DNA of 12,643 bases. Source: Balneolaceae bacterium UBA3186. Its GTDB lineage: Bacteria > Bacteroidota > Rhodothermia > Balneolales > Balneolaceae. The notes beneath the pieces are model-generated. The model searched no databases. It saw only the letters and a list, made by a program, of their open reading frames with translations, and was not told the DNA's origin. The DNA lies in NCBI GenBank assembly GCA_002364085.1, contig DEXK01000012.1, positions 192,611 through 205,253 on the forward strand, given 5' to 3'. Both the position numbers and the translations under genes were made by a program. Below, piece by piece: positions 1-7,221 of the stretch; position 1 is the first letter of the stretch; every line of letters starts with the position of its first letter.

Positions 1-195
1 AAGCTAGCAAGGGCTTTAGCCCTACGTTTGTGTAGGTGGGTTAGAAAATGGAGCCGGGAGATTTGATCAAACTAACAGTCCCCGCAAAGATCCTGAAACA
101 AGTTCAACACTCAACATCCAGTTTCCAATGTCACTCACAGGACTGCTGACAACTGGAAGTTGGATGTTCCTTGTTCATCATTGGATATTGATTGA
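1..195. repeat. Mosaic of dispersed hairpin repeats (partial copy of the family at 10463 and 11580)
   Basis: No gene is visible here. The stretch begins with a small perfect hairpin (AGGGCT-TT-AGCCCT, 10-23). Positions 36-106 closely match 11834-11904 (the shared run gtgggttagaaaa, then gccgggagatttgatcaaac, then caaagatcctgaaacaagttca). Positions 115-166 form a long imperfect inverted repeat (catccagtttcca against tggaagttggatg) related to the first stem of the 346-bp repeats at 10463 and 11580. The inverted repeat lies about 30 bp past the stop of the metalloprotease gene and could help end its transcript, but there is no T-run, so I do not call it a terminator. Confidence 0.7.
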
Positions 196-1908
196 CTATT
201 TAACCAGTGTCATTCTTTTGATTTGAACCATATCATTGGTTTGCAAGCGATACATATACACCCCCGAAGCCAGATCTTCCAGATTAACCGATAACGCATG
301 ATTTCCACTTGGAAGTGTTCCGTTAAATACCGATCTCACCAATCTTCCCGTAATATCATATACGTCGATTTTAACTTTCTGAAACTCAGATATACTCACC
401 GGAATAGTCGTGCTTGGGTTAAACGGATTCGGATAATTTTGCTTAAGCTCAGTTACATTCGGTTTTGTATCGTCAGTAAATACAGAAGTAGTAAATGAAT
501 TCGAAATTCTGATTTTAAAAGTCTGCGCATTGCTTCTGTTCTCGTTTAAGACTATTGCTCCCACACGTTCAATATCAGCCCACTTCCACCCTTCATTAAC
601 CACAAAAAATCCGGCTTCCGCATCAGCATATTCGAATGCAACCGTTTCATCTTTAAATATGGCGACAACGGCAAGACTGATATCCGAAGATTCAGTATCG
701 ATCAACACCGAAGCATCCCCCGGTTGGCTGGGTGGTGGCTTCACATTCACAAAATAGCTCGCAAATCTACCCAGACTAATATCCTCTGAAAACTGATCAC
801 CAATTTGAGTATCCGTTCTCTGAGAATTTGGTGTGGGATAAAAGAAGCTCTCATTAAACCCAAAGTTCACATTAGTATATGAACCGGTAGCGAAATGCCA
901 TGCATAAAGCTCTAAAAGTGATTCCGTATAGTCTAATCCGCGGGAGGTCAGCTCAAGTTCAACAGCGTCCAACAAAGGAAGATCGCTAACGCTATTTTCG
1001 ATTCTGCTCCAGGCACCAGGCCAAAAATCAGCGCCGATTTTTTCATGAAAATACAGCGCCCATGTTATATCCTCATACGATCCGGCAACCACTGTTACTC
1101 CGGGATTCCCAAAAATATCTCCCGTGCCGCCCAAATAATTATAATAATCGTTAACCTCATCGTACACTACTTCTTCCACCAGCGTCGCATCCATTTCTAC
1201 CCACTGATCTGAATCCCCTTCAAAATTATTCTGAGTAAATTGAATGGCGTGCTTAAATTCATGAGCCACAGTTACTCTAAGTGCTCCACGCTGATTTCCA
1301 TCAGGGTCATCGTTATCCGGAAAACCCACAAAATCATTTTCGATCACGATGTTTGTTCCAGGACCGCCATTACTACTTATAGTTTGAGTGTATCCATAAA
1401 AATTCAGCTCCTCAAAAGACATATCATAAGTTGAGCCCTCCGGAATAGGGTCGGTATATCCTAATCTTGTAATTAAATGGTTATACGTTGAGTCCGCTGA
1501 AATTGCCGCCCATTCCACATAATCAGGCACCCCATTCTCATCGGCATCGGCCGACGGAACGGCATTATCGCCGGTTGTTTCATACGTAAATACAAATTTT
1601 CCTGAGGCACTTGTGTAAGTTGCCGCTGTCGACTTTTCTTTCCGGGTTTGTTCCGAATCCAGCAGACGCTCAGAAATGTCATCTTTATATTTATGAGCAA
1701 ATATATGCAACGGAGTAGAACATTTATGAAGCTGTCCGTTTTCATACACATCTTTCATATGCAGATAAGCCTCATCTGCGCTTAGTGCTCCTGCATTAAA
1801 CTCAGATAATATCTCCCGAATATTTTCCCGACCATCCTGAGCGTGAATATCGGCTGTACCAAGCGTTATGCAAATGGTCAGAATAAGAAGTCGTAGCGTA
1901 TGCTTCAT
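196..1908 (-). CDS. Secreted zinc metalloprotease with type IX secretion C-terminal sorting domain
   Basis: A 570-residue protein. The start at 1908 was chosen over the in-frame ATG at 2001 because it directly opens a signal peptide (MKHTLRLLILTICITLGTADIHAQ, cut near residue 24) and is preceded by a GAGGAA ribosome site; the extra 31 residues would bury the signal. The zinc-binding HEFKH motif is at about residues 216-220 (VAHEFKHAIQF), followed by W..E..A...EE at about 236-246, as in the putative metalloproteases of the MXAN_6640 type; the downstream Glu may be the third ligand. An aspartate-rich stretch (DADENGVPDY) precedes it. The last 80 residues (about 491-570) start NYPNPFNPST and end in the GVYMYRL...KRMTLVK pattern of a type A T9SS sorting domain, so the enzyme is probably exported across both membranes. 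Substrate unknown. Divergent from trhO, 101 bp away. Confidence 0.85.
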   Translation of the reverse strand: MKHTLRLLILTICITLGTADIHAQDGRENIREILSEFNAGALSADEAYLHMKDVYENGQLHKCSTPLHIFAHKYKDDISERLLDSEQTRKEKSTAATYTSASGKFVFTYETTGDNAVPSADADENGVPDYVEWAAISADSTYNHLITRLGYTDPIPEGSTYDMSFEELNFYGYTQTISSNGGPGTNIVIENDFVGFPDNDDPDGNQRGALRVTVAHEFKHAIQFTQNNFEGDSDQWVEMDATLVEEVVYDEVNDYYNYLGGTGDIFGNPGVTVVAGSYEDITWALYFHEKIGADFWPGAWSRIENSVSDLPLLDAVELELTSRGLDYTESLLELYAWHFATGSYTNVNFGFNESFFYPTPNSQRTDTQIGDQFSEDISLGRFASYFVNVKPPPSQPGDASVLIDTESSDISLAVVAIFKDETVAFEYADAEAGFFVVNEGWKWADIERVGAIVLNENRSNAQTFKIRISNSFTTSVFTDDTKPNVTELKQNYPNPFNPSTTIPVSISEFQKVKIDVYDITGRLVRSVFNGTLPSGNHALSVNLEDLASGVYMYRLQTNDMVQIKRMTLVK

Positions 1909-1941
1909 AGGTTCCTCATCATTATTTATATAGAAAATTCG

Positions 1942-1949
1942 TAACTTTG
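1942..1949 (+). promoter_or_regulatory. Possible Bacteroidota-type -7 element upstream of trhO
   Basis: TAACTTTG matches the TAnnTTTG -7 consensus used by Bacteroidota primary sigma factor. It lies about 60 bp before the trhO start in the 101-bp divergent spacer. No convincing TTG/TTTG -33 element sits 19-21 nt upstream, so this is a weak call. Confidence 0.3.
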
Positions 1950-2009
1950 CCCCGTAGGATAAACTCCACTGAAAAGATAATATTTTAAACGAGAATTGCA
2001 CTAAGAAAT

Positions 2010-2981
2010 ATGTACGAAGTTATTCTCTACTACTATTTTAATACGATCGAGCATCCCGAGCAGTTTGCCAAACAGCACAAACAATACTGCAAAGACCTGA
2101 GCATAAAAGGACGTATTTATATTTCCTCAGAAGGAATAAACGGAACCGCTGCCGGTACTCCCGAGCAAATGGCGCAGTATAAAGCGGACCTGAGAGCCAT
2201 CCCCGGATTTGAAAACACCGAGTTTAAGACGGATGAATCAGACTATATCCCGTTTTCCAAGTTGATCTGTAAAGTCCGTGAAGAAATTGTATCTCTACAT
2301 GTGGATGGAGTTGATCCTAAAGACGGAGGAAACCATTTATCGCCGGCTGAGTGGCGCAGAGTAATGGAAGAGCAGGATGATTACGTGATGATCGATGTGC
2401 GAAATAACTACGAATCAAAGATCGGTCACTTTAAAGGAGCGTTGAAACCGGATGTCGAAAACTTCTTCGATTTCCCGCAATGGCTGGAAGAAGCTGAGAT
2501 CCCCAAAGACAAAAAAGTACTGATGTACTGCACCGGCGGTATCCGTTGCGAGAAATTTTCTGTGCTGATGAAAGAGCAAGGCTGGGACGATGTAAACCAG
2601 TTGCACGGCGGAATCCTTCGCTACGCCAAAGAAGAAGAAGGCAAGCACTTTGAAGGAAAATGCTTTGTGTTTGATGATCGATTGGTGGTTCCTGTAAATC
2701 CCAAAGATCTGGCACCGATCGCCAAATGTGAGATCACCGGAAAACCTGCCGATACCTACGTGAATTGCGCCAATATGGAATGCAACAAGCTGTTTGTCTG
2801 CTCAGAAGAAGGCGCACACATCATGGAAGGCTGTTGCAGCGAAGAATGTAAACAAAGCGAGTACCGCCGACCTTTTGATCCTGAAAATGCCTTTAAACCT
2901 TTCCGCAAATGGTACAACTATTTCGGCGATGACTTCAAACACCGACATGCTTCCGAACAACAAGCAGCTGAACAGTCGTAA
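2010..2981 (+). CDS. trhO: tRNA uridine(34) hydroxylase, rhodanese family (TrhO/YceA)
   Basis: A 323-residue cytoplasmic protein of the YceA/TrhO family, which carries out oxygen-dependent hydroxylation of U34 in tRNA, the first step towards 5-(carboxy)methoxyuridine at the wobble position. An N-terminal acylphosphatase-like region (residues 1-95, with GRIYISSEGINGT at 34-46) is followed by a rhodanese domain (about 120-215). The family signature CTGGIRCEK is present; C180 corresponds to the active-site cysteine and C174 is also conserved. A C-terminal cysteine cluster (C240, C253, C258, C264, C275, C276, C280) suggests a metal-binding knuckle, as in the longer members. Length is close to the about 350 residues of the E. 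coli protein. Its 3' end overlaps the next gene by 35 bp, so the two are probably cotranscribed. The start has only a weak ribosome site. Confidence 0.93.
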   Translation: MYEVILYYYFNTIEHPEQFAKQHKQYCKDLSIKGRIYISSEGINGTAAGTPEQMAQYKADLRAIPGFENTEFKTDESDYIPFSKLICKVREEIVSLHVDGVDPKDGGNHLSPAEWRRVMEEQDDYVMIDVRNNYESKIGHFKGALKPDVENFFDFPQWLEEAEIPKDKKVLMYCTGGIRCEKFSVLMKEQGWDDVNQLHGGILRYAKEEEGKHFEGKCFVFDDRLVVPVNPKDLAPIAKCEITGKPADTYVNCANMECNKLFVCSEEGAHIMEGCCSEECKQSEYRRPFDPENAFKPFRKWYNYFGDDFKHRHASEQQAAEQS

Positions 2982-3849
2982 GGTACGGCTGATATCGCCC
3001 TACCCGATCACACATCGTTTTAAAGTACAGGACGAATTTGTTGGAAAGTCATTACTGGAAATGATGTCGGTTCGGTTTCCTTTTCGCGCTGAAACCGAAT
3101 GGGAAAAGCGGATCCGGAACGGGAGAGTGGGGCTGAATGAGGAATCCGCTGCACCGGATGTATTGCTCAAAAAATCCGATTCCGTATTCCATCACAATCC
3201 CAATGTGATCGAGCCCAGTGTGCCGGATGAAATTGAGATCTTGCAAGAAACTGAGGACTGGATCACCGTGTATAAACCCGCGCCGTTGCCGATGCATCCG
3301 GGAGGACGTTATTTCAAAAATACACTCACGGCTATGCTGGAAGATATGGGCTATGCCGATCTGAAAATTGTGCACCGCCTTGACGCCGTGACTTCCGGCA
3401 TTGTACTCTTCGCCAAAACCAAAGCTTTTGCCCAACGCGCTATGACTGAGTTTGCCGAAGGTCGTGTACAAAAAACCTATTTCGCAGAAGTGACGGGAGT
3501 TCCGGAAGAAGATTCCGTGATCATTAACACGCCCATTAAGCGTAAAACGGGATTCGTCTTTGAAAGTAATCCTGATCTGACCAACGCCAAACCTGCCGAA
3601 ACAACCTTCACTGTAGTAGAACGAAAAGAAGATTCTGCGATCATTAAATGCGAACCCAAAACCGGTCGCACCCACCAGATTCGTTTGCATTTAGAACATT
3701 GGGGCTATCCCATCATCGACGATCCCATCTACGGACCCCACGGCGACAAAACCAGCAAAAAAGCCCAGAAAACCGCGATCAGTTTAGTAAATGCGGGGTT
3801 AGTTATTGATGGGTTGGGGGTTAAACTAGAAGTTGACCAACTTTTTTAG
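2947..3849 (+). CDS. RluA-family RNA pseudouridine synthase
   Basis: A 300-residue enzyme that isomerises uridine to pseudouridine in rRNA or tRNA. An S4-like RNA-binding segment (about residues 27-80, with W..RIRNGRVGLN) is followed by the catalytic domain. The family motif HRLDAVTSGIVLFAKT holds the catalytic Asp at about 146; KTYFAEVTG and the C-terminal GRTHQIRLHLEHWGYPIIDDPIYG motif also match RluA enzymes. The target uridine cannot be read from the sequence, so no symbol is given. The reading frame is open back to 2794, but those residues overlap trhO deeply and look like frame-shadow sequence; ATG 2947 is the best start (2929 is the alternative), giving a 35-bp overlap with trhO. It converges on the SecB-like gene with 31 bp between stops and no obvious terminator hairpin in the gap. 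Confidence 0.88.
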   Translation: MLPNNKQLNSRKVRLISPYPITHRFKVQDEFVGKSLLEMMSVRFPFRAETEWEKRIRNGRVGLNEESAAPDVLLKKSDSVFHHNPNVIEPSVPDEIEILQETEDWITVYKPAPLPMHPGGRYFKNTLTAMLEDMGYADLKIVHRLDAVTSGIVLFAKTKAFAQRAMTEFAEGRVQKTYFAEVTGVPEEDSVIINTPIKRKTGFVFESNPDLTNAKPAETTFTVVERKEDSAIIKCEPKTGRTHQIRLHLEHWGYPIIDDPIYGPHGDKTSKKAQKTAISLVNAGLVIDGLGVKLEVDQLF

Positions 3850-3880
3850 CTCTCCTTATTTTACTTGCCTTCTTTTCAGA

Positions 3881-4321
3881 CTAACCTTTCTTCTGTAAAA
3901 ACTCTTCGTACATTTGTTGTGGATTTACAAGAGGTAATAAATGATTTTCCAGAAAATGCCCCTCTGTTTTTGCTGCCAAAGCTCCGCGTGTTGTTGACAA
4001 CGAAATACTGAACAATGTACTTCCTAAGTTTATTGGTACATTCAAGTTATCTCCATCGATCATTTTGTCAAGATCTGATACATTGAATGAAGTTCTGGTT
4101 TCAATGCTTGCAATAACCTCTTTTGCACTTTCTCCTTCCTGAGCCGATACTTTCAGATAGATTGAAAATGTACCTTCCTCTTCATTTACTTCTTGTCGGA
4201 ACTGGAATTTATAACCCATGTTCTGCTCATCGTAGTCTTTTGGAAGCTCATTAAGCTTGAAATCAACTATTTTGAATGAATGAAGTCCGAACGAGACTTT
4301 TATGTCATTACCTTCTGCCAT
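3881..4321 (-). CDS. SecB-like chaperone of a toxin-antitoxin-chaperone (TAC) module
   Basis: A 146-residue acidic, cytosolic protein with no signal peptide or membrane segment. Pattern and length match SecB-like proteins: alternating beta-strand segments (FGLHSFKIVDFKLNEL; TFSIYLKVSAQ), a middle region ending in PINLGSTLFSISLSTTRGAL (about 96-115), and the SecB-type tail HLLPLVNPQQMYEEF (about 127-141). The family holds client proteins unfolded; in TAC systems such as M. tuberculosis Rv1955-Rv1956-Rv1957 a SecB relative binds the antitoxin and protects it from aggregation and proteolysis. The assignment rests on this fold pattern plus position: the ATG overlaps the HigA stop in a TAATG junction, and the order toxin-antitoxin-chaperone matches known TAC loci. 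A general export chaperone is the alternative, but linkage to higBA makes it less likely. Confidence 0.75.
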   Translation of the reverse strand: MAEGNDIKVSFGLHSFKIVDFKLNELPKDYDEQNMGYKFQFRQEVNEEEGTFSIYLKVSAQEGESAKEVIASIETRTSFNVSDLDKMIDGDNLNVPINLGSTLFSISLSTTRGALAAKTEGHFLENHLLPLVNPQQMYEEFLQKKG

Positions 4322-4842
4322 TAACCGGTATGTTTATAGATTTTCATCTTTGTATTCTCAACTATAAATTCATCTGTAAACTCTTCGTAGCTTACAGAGT
4401 TCCCAACTTTAGCATCCATAACGGGACTAAAATGACTTTCAAAGTCATTGATTTTGCCTTCGCCTTCTAACCGATATGCCTTATTCAAAGCTTCCTGCTG
4501 AATCTTGAAGTGATCCGCTATTTTTCGAATCACGCTTTTAGACATTCTTTTCTTGTAGTTTAGAATTTCTGAAATGGTGCTTTTTCCCACACCGGCTATT
4601 TCAACCAAATCTGTTTGTTTTAAGCCATGATCTTCCATCAATGATTTGATGAACTCTACAGGATCCATTTCAGGAATAGTACGATGTTCGTTGTCCCATG
4701 TTTTGATCAATAAATACAGTAATTCATACTCATTTACAGAACCCTCATCTTTTAGACCAGATGAAACTAATTCTTCAAGTCGGTTACAGTATTCATAATA
4801 CTGCTCATCATTCTTAACTACAGTATATTTTAACTCAGACAT
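4321..4842 (-). CDS. higA: HigA-family antitoxin (XRE-type HTH) with C-terminal extension
   Basis: A 173-residue protein. The N-terminal half has the pattern of HigA antitoxins of the COG5499 type (YCNRLEELV near 18-26, ELLYLLIKTWDNEH near 40-53, then P..DPVEFIKSLMEDHGL), followed by an XRE helix-turn-helix at about 63-118 (LKQTDLVEIAGVGKSTISEI). It should bind and neutralise HigB and repress the operon. These antitoxins usually stop soon after the HTH, whereas this one continues for about 50 residues (124-173, through SYEEFTDEFIVENTKMKIY). In TAC systems the matching region is the chaperone-addiction (ChAD) segment bound by the SecB-like chaperone, so the same role is inferred here. A good ribosome site (GGAGA, 4849-4853) precedes the start; it begins 20 nt after higB and shares one base with the chaperone start. 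Confidence 0.88.
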   Translation of the reverse strand: MSELKYTVVKNDEQYYEYCNRLEELVSSGLKDEGSVNEYELLYLLIKTWDNEHRTIPEMDPVEFIKSLMEDHGLKQTDLVEIAGVGKSTISEILNYKKRMSKSVIRKIADHFKIQQEALNKAYRLEGEGKINDFESHFSPVMDAKVGNSVSYEEFTDEFIVENTKMKIYKHTG

Positions 4843-4848
4843 TTTATT

Positions 4849-4853
4849 TCTCC
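4849..4853 (-). promoter_or_regulatory. Strong ribosome-binding site of higA
   Basis: GGAGA on the minus strand, six bases before the higA ATG. higB has no comparable site, so the antitoxin may be translated more strongly than the toxin from the shared mRNA, as a TA module needs. Confidence 0.6.
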
Positions 4854-4862
4854 ATTCATATT

Positions 4863-5204
4863 CTAAAAATCATCAACGGTAAATTGTTCGCCTCTTTTAC
4901 ACAACTTATCGTATTCTGCATGTGTACCTATCCATTTAATGAAAAGTGTAACAGTATCTATTTTTTTGTTAAAATAATATTCACATAACACTCTATGATT
5001 ATTCCCACCTATATCAAAAAAGACTCTACTGCAGCTACTTCCTAATAAACTCGCAGTAGCAAATGTATTCTTCATATCTGTGGGCTTTTCCCAACTTTCC
5101 ACACGCTCTACCTTATAAATCCATTCTTCAAATGAAGGCAGGGATGCTGCATGCTTTTCAGCATATTCTAAAGCAGTTTTTGCTTTTATAAGATGAACTT
5201 TCAT
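4863..5204 (-). CDS. higB: HigB-family toxin (mRNA interferase)
   Basis: A 113-residue protein of the RelE-superfamily HigB type, which cleaves mRNA on the ribosome. Diagnostic pieces are W..P.D.K..F..A at about 38-50 (ESWEKPTDMKNTF), RVFFDIGGNNHRVL at about 60-73 and FIKWIGTHAEYDKL at about 88-101, matching the family core (vFdigGNkyRl...Fi.THaeYDk). Length is slightly above the usual about 95-105. An in-frame ATG at 5249 would add 15 residues, but that segment is the palindromic operator, and the protein pattern starts at MKVHLIKAK, so ATG 5204 is chosen. It is the first gene of the higB-higA-chaperone operon; toxin before antitoxin is typical of higBA. No good Shine-Dalgarno sequence is seen. 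Confidence 0.9.
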   Translation of the reverse strand: MKVHLIKAKTALEYAEKHAASLPSFEEWIYKVERVESWEKPTDMKNTFATASLLGSSCSRVFFDIGGNNHRVLCEYYFNKKIDTVTLFIKWIGTHAEYDKLCKRGEQFTVDDF

Positions 5205-5215
5205 TAGTAACGTGT

Positions 5216-5246
5216 TAAAACTACAAAAAAGTTCGCTAAATGCGAA
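5216..5246 (-). promoter_or_regulatory. Candidate higB promoter (Bacteroidota type)
   Basis: On the minus strand, TTCG (5246-5243) is followed after 19 nt by TAGTTTTA (5223-5216), close to TTTG-N19-TAnnTTTG. The -33 part lies inside the palindrome, so repressor binding would block the promoter. Transcription would begin only a few bases before the higB ATG, giving a near-leaderless mRNA, consistent with the missing ribosome site. Confidence 0.4.
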
Positions 5247-5247
5247 C
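5231..5247. promoter_or_regulatory. Palindromic operator of the higBA-chaperone operon
   Basis: A perfect inverted repeat, GTTCGC-taaat-GCGAAC, with 6-bp arms and a 5-nt spacer, 26 bp upstream of the higB start and inside the 69-bp gap after the DUF262 gene. It is the most symmetric element in the gap. HigA proteins repress their own operon through such palindromes, so HigA is the expected ligand (inference). Confidence 0.65.
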
Positions 5248-5273
5248 ATGTGTGATTTATATTGTTTTGGTTG

Positions 5274-7052
5274 TTAAATAGACCATATTTCAACCGCTCT
5301 ATCTGCGAGCCACCTTCCTCTATCATTCAGTTCTTTAAATTTAAAATCTCCCATATTCGCTAGCTTCTTTGTAAGTTCAATATTTGACTTCTCATAGCAG
5401 TTTACTTTCTTCTTAAATGGATTGTTTGAGGCAATAATATTTAAATCACCGGCCAATAGCGTGAGATTTCCTATTCGATCTTTCATCTTTTTATGTTGAA
5501 TCGCAGCTTTGTCTCCAAGGTAGGATTCCCAATCTCCATACTTCTCTTTGGATTTATTCGTACTAATTTTTTGCGGAATAATATGCTCTACATGTACATC
5601 TTCTGATGAATTAATTGATAACTCACTTGTGTTTCCTCTAATATGATATTCAATATTTGATAATATATAACGAGCTCTATCCCTAACCCTAGATTTAAAA
5701 TCATGTGTTGGAAAACTGTTTTTGAACTCTTCGTCAGTTGGATATGATTCTAAAAGTTTCTCTCTTATTACTTTAGGTTTTCTTTCCTCCGTTTTGAGTC
5801 TTAGTAAGTTCGCAAAAATATCATCATTTCGTCCTGTGGGTTTTCCAGTTATGTGCCTTCTTAGCATCAATGTTCCAATCAACCCCAAAACCTTAAGAGC
5901 TTCTTTTCTTTGATGGTCTTCACTCAAGTAATGCATTAGAAATATATATGAGGGAAAGCTTTTGATATCATGTAAATCTTTAATTCTTTGATTCAGTTTT
6001 GAATCCTCAAATTTTAGATGAGTAATCTTTTTATATATTGATGCAGCCTTAACAATTTTTTGTAAAAACTCATCGATTGAAATCCGTTCAATTGAACTAC
6101 TCTCCTCTTCATTTTCTTCTATTATATCATCCTCTTCGTAATCTTCTTCATTTAAAGGTCCGTATGCATATAAGAATTCTCCAAGTTGATCTACCTCCTT
6201 AACATTTTTGAAGTAATGCTTTTTGAATTCTTCAATCAGCTTACTTTTTGTAACCTTTCTTGTTAATAAGCTAGATGTATATTGCCTGAAAAAATCATCT
6301 GAACTATTTCCATCAAGCGTAGTTATTAACTTCGTCCAAAGCTCTTTAACTACTTCAAGTTTTTCATCTGATAATTTAGCCGCGTGTCCCAGAATAAAAT
6401 TTTTGAGTATATCAGTAGCTGATAAGCCTAACCCTCGGTTGTTAATCGTCTCAAATAATTTGTATGCATCTTTTGCTTGCTGAACATCCAAACGAATTAT
6501 TTTTGCTTGCTGAGTAAGAGTATTATAGTAATTCCTTAACCACTCAGAACCATCTTCTTCAAATTTTTCTTCTACTAATATTTTAAAATTATTGTAACAA
6601 TCAAGAATTTTTTGATTCTCAATCTCATCAAATCGGTGTTTTAAAAGATTTAAATAATCTGAATTGTCTAATTCACCTAATACTAATTTTGGAGTCTTTG
6701 ATTTAGGATCAAGACAGTATAATTTTTGTTCTATTTGCTGTATAAGATAGTTTTCCTTTTGCTCTTCGAACTTTTCTTTTAGTACTAACAATAAAATAGA
6801 CAATGTTGTGAAACGCTGTTGGCCATCTACTAAATACACATCATTTATACCACCCTTATGATTACCTGTATGAAGTATTAGCATACCAAATAAATGCCCC
6901 TCATCTGAAAGCAACATATCAAGATCTTTAAAAAAGGCAGAGTGTTGTGCATCTCTCCAAGCATATCTTCTTTGGTATGATGGAATCACAAATCTTTCAT
7001 GTGTATTTGCTAGCAAACTTGTTATCGTTTGATCTTGTGGAATAATTATCAT
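5274..7052 (-). CDS. DUF262/DUF1524 domain protein, GmrSD-like putative restriction nuclease
   Basis: A 592-residue cytoplasmic protein. The N-terminal DUF262 (ParB/sulfiredoxin-like, GmrS-type) domain shows IPSYQRRYAW at 23-32, DGQQRFTT at 76-83 and the FETINNRGLGLSATD motif at 200-214. The C-terminal DUF1524 (GmrD-type HNH nuclease) domain shows HVEHIIPQ at 487-494, IGNLTLL at about 527-533 and N..NPFKKK at about 543-549, so the His-Asn metal site appears intact. GmrSD proteins are type IV restriction enzymes cutting modified (glucosylated hydroxymethylcytosine) DNA; single-chain relatives such as BrxU and SspE also act in phage defence. Target specificity here cannot be read. A very acidic linker lies at about 301-320. 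The start at ATG 7052 follows AGGATTCAA; the in-frame upstream ATG at 7094 lies inside the hsdS tail. It is the last gene of the likely MazG-DUF2075 transcript. Confidence 0.85.
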   Translation of the reverse strand: MIIIPQDQTITSLLANTHERFVIPSYQRRYAWRDAQHSAFFKDLDMLLSDEGHLFGMLILHTGNHKGGINDVYLVDGQQRFTTLSILLLVLKEKFEEQKENYLIQQIEQKLYCLDPKSKTPKLVLGELDNSDYLNLLKHRFDEIENQKILDCYNNFKILVEEKFEEDGSEWLRNYYNTLTQQAKIIRLDVQQAKDAYKLFETINNRGLGLSATDILKNFILGHAAKLSDEKLEVVKELWTKLITTLDGNSSDDFFRQYTSSLLTRKVTKSKLIEEFKKHYFKNVKEVDQLGEFLYAYGPLNEEDYEEDDIIEENEEESSSIERISIDEFLQKIVKAASIYKKITHLKFEDSKLNQRIKDLHDIKSFPSYIFLMHYLSEDHQRKEALKVLGLIGTLMLRRHITGKPTGRNDDIFANLLRLKTEERKPKVIREKLLESYPTDEEFKNSFPTHDFKSRVRDRARYILSNIEYHIRGNTSELSINSSEDVHVEHIIPQKISTNKSKEKYGDWESYLGDKAAIQHKKMKDRIGNLTLLAGDLNIIASNNPFKKKVNCYEKSNIELTKKLANMGDFKFKELNDRGRWLADRAVEIWSI

Positions 7053-7074
7053 TTGAATCCTGATTAATTTTCTT

Positions 7075-7221
7075 TTAACCCTCCATAACCTCACTCACCA
7101 AGCCCTTAACCAGCTTCTCATTCACTTGTTGGCGTTGCTCCAGTTGGGCTTTGAACCGGTCGCAGATGGCAAAGAGCTCTTCGATGCTATTGTATGTTTT
7201 TTTAAAATAGGCTCTTCTCAT
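7075..7221 (-). pseudogene. C-terminal remnant of a type I restriction specificity subunit (hsdS tail, 48 codons)
   Basis: A 48-codon reading frame too short for usual gene calling. Its product has YNSIEELFAICDRFKAQLEQ at about residues 10-29, the coiled-coil end typical of HsdS subunits (ELFALCDxLKxxL), then a terminal helix ending LVSEVMEG. Full HsdS proteins have about 400 residues with two target-recognition domains; none of that is present, because the frame hits a stop at 7240-7242. It is therefore read as the 3' scar of a deleted type I restriction gene. Oddly, its ATG overlaps the stop of the DUF2075 gene (ATGA), a perfect coupling arrangement, so it may still be translated as a small coiled-coil peptide. 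DUF262 starts 22 nt after its stop. Confidence 0.65.

Noticed and set aside
1909..2001. Upstream start for the metalloprotease
   Set aside because: It would place 31 residues before a typical signal peptide, and a GAGGAA ribosome site sits at the 1908 start instead.
2794..2946. N-terminal extension of the pseudouridine synthase
   Set aside because: These codons lie inside trhO and translate to low-complexity residues unlike any RluA start; the S4-like region begins only after 2947.
3052..3690. 212-codon minus-strand frame opposite the pseudouridine synthase
   Set aside because: It is an antisense shadow of a clearly recognised gene, with no motif of its own.
3850..3880. Terminator between the convergent pseudouridine synthase and SecB-like genes
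   Set aside because: The 31-bp gap is pyrimidine-rich but contains no hairpin I can draw.
5205..5249. Upstream start for the HigB toxin
   Set aside because: The extra codons consist of the operator palindrome and candidate promoter; the family pattern begins at ATG 5204.
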